DNA of 36,293 nucleotides, from positions 1-36,293 of the forward strand of contig CAZMGY010000029.1 in assembly GCA_964565945.1 (NCBI GenBank). The letters are read 5' to 3'. The translations under genes and the position numbers were made by a program. This DNA is from CAZMGY01 sp964565945 [NCBI: uncultured bacterium] (GTDB lineage Bacteria; GCA-001730085). The notes under the pieces are model-generated. The model was not told where the DNA came from. It saw nothing but the letters and a program-made list of their open reading frames with translations, and did no database searches. Position 1 is the first letter of the stretch. Each line of letters opens with the position of its first letter. Shown in pieces: positions 34,190 through 36,293 of this stretch.

Positions 34190-34278
34190 GGTTTATCAAA
34201 AACAGAATTAGCAGGGTTTTAACTGAGGACAGTGCTAGTGTTGCACTTGGTTTTTGAATTCAAGCGCTACCCTTATTT
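34190..34278 (+). pseudogene. IS30-type transposase 3' relic (left copy)
   Basis: The plus strand ends an open stretch with RVLTEDSASVALGF and TGA at 34253-34255, the same C-terminus as the transposase at the right edge of the window. Positions 34211-34264 match 36153-36206 in inverted orientation at 51 of 54 bases; weaker similarity continues to CCCTTATTT, probably the element end. Only the last few codons survive. Confidence 0.65.
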
Positions 34279-34412
34279 CTTCCTTATTTTTTTCTCAACT
34301 AAATCTATAAGAATATCTAAATTCATTTTATTTATCCACACCCTCTAAAAGAAAAATAGGAAAGCGTGTGAGTTAACCACCTAACGCCTTGCTAACTTGT
34401 TAGACTTTTTTA

Positions 34413-34679
34413 TTAACAACAGTTATCGTCAGCAGGGCAGTAAAATGATTTAAACCAAGATAGAATTATTTTCTTATCAGGAATACCTCCAGCATGAGCG
34501 ACCTTACCATCTACAATCACACCAGGTGTTGACATAATGCCGTAAGACATTATCTCTGCCATATCTTCAATCTTTTCTAAATTAATTTCTATACCATTTT
34601 CACTGGTAACATCTTTAATTAATTTATGGGTTGTTTTGCAGTTTGCACACCCAGATCCTAATACTTTTACTTCTATCAT
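34413..34679 (-). CDS. Small thioredoxin-fold protein (redox-active disulfide type)
   Basis: An 88-residue thioredoxin-fold protein with the active site GSGCANCKTT (Cys11, Cys14) and cis-Pro region MSTPGVIVDGKVAHAG. This matches the short 'thioredoxin family / redox-active disulfide protein 2' group that often accompanies ArsP-like permeases. The tail CPADDNCC adds three more cysteines, possibly metal-binding. It is last in the arsR-permease operon, 7 bp after the permease stop. A likely role is thiol reduction or delivery of a metal or metalloid to the permease (inference). Confidence 0.85.
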   Translation of the reverse strand: MIEVKVLGSGCANCKTTHKLIKDVTSENGIEINLEKIEDMAEIMSYGIMSTPGVIVDGKVAHAGGIPDKKIILSWFKSFYCPADDNCC

Positions 34680-34686
34680 AATTACC

Positions 34687-35640
34687 TCACGTTATAAAAT
34701 TTAAAAACCAGCCTACAATAATAATTGAGACTGTCACAATTCCAGTAAATAGAGCTAATGCTTGCCACTTAATTACCTTTCTTAAAATCAACAATTCAGG
34801 CAATGAAATTGCCGCAATACTCATCATAAAGCTCAGTGTTGTACCAATGGCAACGCCTTTAATTAGCATTGCTTCAGCTAAAGGAATGACACCAACAGCA
34901 TTTGAGTAAAGCGGAACGCCAATAATCACAGCCATTGGGACTGCCAATATATTGTTTGCATCTCCTAAGCTTGAAGCCCAGTCTTGGGGAAAAAAGCCAT
35001 GAAACCATGCCCCTAAACCAACACTAAGTATGACCCATTTCCATATACGAGAGACAATTTCTTTAACTTCAGAAATTGCATATCGGTTCCTTGCCATTAA
35101 AGAATTATCTTGCTCAATTTTCTGGACTTCACCCATTTGAATCTTCCAAACGTAATCTTCCACCCATTTTTCAGGTTTAAATTTCTCAATGAGGATGCCG
35201 CCAAAAAAAGCCACGACCAAACCTGATGTTACATATAAAGCGGTAATTTTCCAGCCACCGATACCTAGCAACATAACAACGGCAATTTCATTAATCATTG
35301 GACTAGCAATTAAAAATGAAAAAGTAACACCCAAAGGAATCCCCGCTTCTACAAAGCCAATAAAAAGGGGCACAGATGAGCAAGAACAAAAGGGGGTAAT
35401 CGCTCCTAAAAAGATGGCCAAAATACGCGCTAAAATTTTTGACTTTCCCTGCACATAAGTCCTGACCTTTTCAGGTGATACAAAAGAACGAAATAAACCC
35501 ATAATATAAATTACAATCACAAGCATAAAAAATATTTTTGTTATATCCATAACAAAAAAATGTACGCTTTCGCCAAGACTGCTTTCAGATGATAAGCCAA
35601 GTATTTGAAAAACAAGCCAACTTGAAAAATATTCAAACAT
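34687..35640 (-). CDS. ArsP-like permease (metal/metalloid or organoarsenical efflux)
   Basis: A 317-residue inner-membrane permease with about eight hydrophobic segments. The ITPFCSCSSVPLFIGFVEAG block carries the paired cysteines and Pro of the PF03773-type permeases, which include Campylobacter ArsP. A second motif with similar topology is PLYSNAVGVIPLAEAMLIKG, and a cytoplasmic loop lies between (about 163-200). Its start overlaps arsR by 8 bp and the thioredoxin-like gene follows, a common three-gene set. Arsenical efflux is the best-known role of relatives; other soft metals are possible. Confidence 0.85.
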   Translation of the reverse strand: MFEYFSSWLVFQILGLSSESSLGESVHFFVMDITKIFFMLVIVIYIMGLFRSFVSPEKVRTYVQGKSKILARILAIFLGAITPFCSCSSVPLFIGFVEAGIPLGVTFSFLIASPMINEIAVVMLLGIGGWKITALYVTSGLVVAFFGGILIEKFKPEKWVEDYVWKIQMGEVQKIEQDNSLMARNRYAISEVKEIVSRIWKWVILSVGLGAWFHGFFPQDWASSLGDANNILAVPMAVIIGVPLYSNAVGVIPLAEAMLIKGVAIGTTLSFMMSIAAISLPELLILRKVIKWQALALFTGIVTVSIIIVGWFLNFIT

Positions 35641-35983
35641 CAGTGTATTCCTTGCTTATAAGTGGTCTATTTTCCATTTTGAGCAATCTATCCCTATCTT
35701 CCTTGAAAGGAGAGATTTCTATTAATTCTTTAATGGTTTTTTTTATAATATTTTCTTTGAATTTTGACACCTCAGAACTAGGTGAATAGAGAACCCATTG
35801 CCCCTCTCTTCGGTCAATTATCAACTTATTTAATTTTATGAGTGATAGGTGACGAGATATTTTTGATTGTAGCAAACCCAAGGCGTGAATTAACTCGCAC
35901 ACACAAAGCTCCTTATTTTCATAAATTAAAGCCAGACACCTTAATCTTGTTTCATCAGATAATACTTTAAAGAACTCATTCAT
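35633..35983 (-). CDS. arsR: ArsR-family metalloregulator
   Basis: A 116-residue winged-helix repressor. SDETRLRCLALIYENKELCV leads into ELCVCEL with Cys27 and Cys29, the As(III)-binding pair of ArsR; the third Cys of plasmid R773 ArsR is replaced. LLQSKISRHLSLIKLNKLI is the recognition helix region and REGQWVLYSPS the wing. ATG 35983 follows AGGAGG. Just upstream is an array of CATATG units overlapping the predicted transcript start, so autoregulation is likely, with derepression by As(III)/Sb(III) or a related thiophilic ion. Confidence 0.9.
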   Translation of the reverse strand: MNEFFKVLSDETRLRCLALIYENKELCVCELIHALGLLQSKISRHLSLIKLNKLIIDRREGQWVLYSPSSEVSKFKENIIKKTIKELIEISPFKEDRDRLLKMENRPLISKEYTDV

Positions 35984-36000
35984 TTAGCAAACCTCCTTAT

Positions 36001-36030
36001 CTGCATATGTGCATATGTGCATATGTGCAG
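36001..36030 (-). promoter_or_regulatory. Tandem operator-like array upstream of arsR
   Basis: Three exact tandem copies of an 8-bp unit (GCATATGT) plus a partial fourth, each with the palindrome CATATG. Reading ATATGTGCATAT, any two adjacent units form an imperfect dyad like ArsR/SmtB operators. The array lies between the predicted promoter and the arsR ribosome site. Confidence 0.6.
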
Positions 36031-36041
36031 ATCAATATATT

Positions 36042-36070
36042 ATTGTACCCCAAAAATATCGATAAGTCTA
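36042..36070 (-). promoter_or_regulatory. Promoter of the arsR operon
   Basis: Minus strand TAGACT (36065-36070), 17-bp spacer, TACAAT (36042-36047). Transcription would start near 36035, immediately before the tandem array. Confidence 0.5.
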
Positions 36071-36152
36071 CTGAGGGTATGTTTTTTATAGTCTAACTAT
36101 TTATTAACGGAACATTATATGTATCTTATTGAAATTTAAAATAAGGGGACGC

Positions 36153-36206
36153 CTTGAATTCAAAAACCAAATGCAACACTATCACTGTCCTCAGTTAAAA
36201 TCCTGC
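36153..36206 (-). repeat. Right copy of the IS30-end inverted repeat
   Basis: 54 bp matching 34211-34264 in inverted orientation with 3 mismatches. Together they bracket the arsR-permease-thioredoxin operon. Confidence 0.85.
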
Positions 36207-36293
36207 GCATCATATCCTCTGGAGTTTTAAAGTCAAATCTTTTTCTAGGTCGAGTATTAAGCAACTGAGCAATTTCATCTAAATCCTTTTGAC
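36160..36293 (-). CDS. IS30-type transposase, C-terminal fragment (runs off window)
   Basis: The last 43 codons of a transposase enter from the right edge: QKDLDEIAQLLNTRPRKRFD, FKTPEDMM and RILTEDSDSVAFGF, then TGA. LN-x-RPRK-x-x-(D/G)F-x-TP is the classic IS30-family C-terminus of the DDE integrase domain. Its terminal sequence is repeated in inverted orientation at 34211-34264. The 3' end points toward the ars operon. Confidence 0.8.
   Translation of the reverse strand, partial: QKDLDEIAQLLNTRPRKRFDFKTPEDMMRRILTEDSDSVAFGF

Larger units (their letters stand above)
34052..34412. other. Intergenic region with IR and IS30-type relic
   Basis: A 361-bp spacer holding the right inverted repeat of the MurE cassette (34053-34078), an unassigned stretch, and an IS30-type transposase 3' end (34211-34264). 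No gene or strong terminator is evident. Confidence 0.6.

Noticed and set aside
34090-34200. Minus-strand peptide (FFGLWSNEALRRLHGEKYQ, ending near 34098) beside the right inverted repeat
   Set aside because: Only about 25 codons, no start and no recognisable family; it may be a mobile-element relic but cannot be supported.

Overview
The first 31.6 kb is a compact, gene-dense chromosome segment of a diderm (Gram-negative) bacterium with moderate GC and the standard bacterial code. It encodes an outer-membrane porin, a type II secretion/type IV pilus secretin and a nucleotide-sugar operon. The short RmlA, the RicT (PSP1) protein beside holB and tmk, a Porin_5-like porin and several exported TPR proteins suggest a lineage outside the well-studied Proteobacteria, perhaps PVC/Omnitrophota-like. 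That placement is a weak inference.

Layout. The left edge holds tRNA-Thr(GGU) and the start of tuf (minus strand, one promoter). From 0.5 to 8.3 kb a tightly overlapping minus-strand operon runs purF-rfbA-rfbB-rfbD-gmd-glgA-porin from a near-consensus promoter at 8295-8323. From 8.35 to 10.95 kb an orphan solute-binding lipoprotein is followed by an exported protein whose reading frame is broken at a 12-C homopolymer. From 11.1 to 15.7 kb the housekeeping operon tmk-holB-ricT-metG-tatD is joined by short overlaps. From 16.1 to 19.9 kb lepA-lepB-der runs on the plus strand. Next come plsY, a convergent exported TPR gene, gpsA, tRNA-Pro(GGG), nadE, a double zinc-ribbon membrane protein and gspD-gspE-gspF. 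The spaces around plsY and gpsA hold what look like decayed genes and one unlisted small exported protein.

At about 31.64 kb the sequence becomes visibly AT-richer and changes style. This accessory segment carries an exported Cys-phosphatase with a textbook promoter. It also carries a MurE-like ligase without the UDP-sugar-binding N-terminal domain; that gene has a Fur-box-like site and lies exactly between 26-bp inverted repeats. Last is an arsR-permease-thioredoxin operon with a tandem operator-like array, bracketed by two convergent IS30-type transposase ends. The most promising novelty is the iron-regulated-looking, N-terminally trimmed MurE cassette in an inverted-repeat-bounded unit. 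The composition break could be a true genomic island or a contig chimera; the sequence alone cannot decide.
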